The notes beneath the pieces were generated by a model that saw only the letters and a list, made by a program, of their open reading frames with translations, did no database searches and was not told the origin of the DNA. From assembly GCA_910584575.1 (NCBI GenBank), contig CAJUBG010000075.1:1-13796 (forward strand): a stretch of DNA of 13,796 nucleotides, read 5' to 3'. The DNA is from an uncultured Dorea sp. (lineage in GTDB: Bacteria; Bacillota; Clostridia; Lachnospirales; Lachnospiraceae). This document shows positions 13,624 to 13,796 of this stretch, piece by piece. The stretch's first letter is position 1. Each line of letters begins with the position of its first letter. The position numbers were made by a program, and so were the translations under genes.

Positions 13624-13796
13624 GATATTTGTCCTTTCTTTTATTTCCGCGAAGCAATGAGCCAGGCGGCCATGCCTGCATGGATATTTGACTGGTTTTG
13701 GGGGTATTTCTAAGAGATGATTCCGGGTGAATGAAGAAGCCGGTTCTGCATAAAATATTCGCCTGTGCCTTGTCCGGATTTGCTGTAATAGTAAGC

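Noticed and set aside
13624..13796. End of an upstream minus-strand gene (28 codons to a TAG at 13710-13712)
   Set aside because: All three minus-strand frames are open over most of this stretch and none gives a recognisable protein end. I see only the ligase ribosome site here and cannot choose a frame.
9120..13796. A second copy of the tRNA-Cys 3' end (attR) inside the window
   Set aside because: The best resemblance, CCGGTTCTGC near 13730, is too short and does not continue the T-arm/acceptor sequence.
1..13796. CRISPR arrays, rRNA genes or insertion-sequence ends
   Set aside because: No regularly spaced repeats, rRNA-like sequence, transposase ORF or paired terminal repeats were found on either strand.

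Overview
The window looks like a chromosomal stretch from a gut-type Firmicute of the Clostridia, most likely Lachnospiraceae. That rests on AGGAGG-type ribosome binding sites, moderate GC, several TTG/GTG starts, and an SdpI/SdpR pair, LytTR regulation, a VanZ-like protein and a PucR-type regulator. The assignment is by general resemblance; no database was searched.

Left part (about 1-6860) is a coherent peptide-response-like locus. An SdpR/SdpI pair (ArsR-type repressor plus SdpI membrane protein) is read leftwards and diverges from a rightward operon: ABC ATPase, large ABC membrane subunit, AgrC-like GHKL histidine kinase, CPBP intramembrane protease, AgrA-like LytTR response regulator. 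The divergent promoter region is unusually legible. Two 22-bp TATTTAGA/TCTAAATA palindromes bracket a good promoter for sdpRI, and a separate near-consensus promoter faces the ABC operon. The probable theme is sensing of, and immunity to, an antimicrobial or signalling peptide. No peptide precursor, AgrB or SdpC toxin is visible.

Middle part (about 6870-9245) holds a convergent vanZ-like gene whose C-terminus is a repetitive Arg/Glu helix. Next comes a 357-base intergenic region with a nested hairpin and a terminator-like hairpin on the vanZ leader side. It is followed by a PucR-family regulator with its own promoter, then a tRNA-Cys(GCA) gene with clear promoter and terminator.

Right part (about 9245-13796) is a scarred accessory region that starts immediately 3' of the tRNA. 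It contains, all leftward, the catalytic half of a tyrosine integrase with an in-frame stop; azlC fused to that remnant and lacking azlD; an orphan CheW-like protein; a MerR-family regulator; two different AraC-family C-terminal fragments; and an N-terminal LigA-like DNA ligase fragment fused to one of the AraC fragments. Between the AraC fragments lies a 27-codon rightward ORF with a near-perfect Shine-Dalgarno and a following terminator hairpin. It is the most likely genuinely undescribed gene in this part. The region reads as a decayed integrative element or deletion hotspot beside a tRNA gene.
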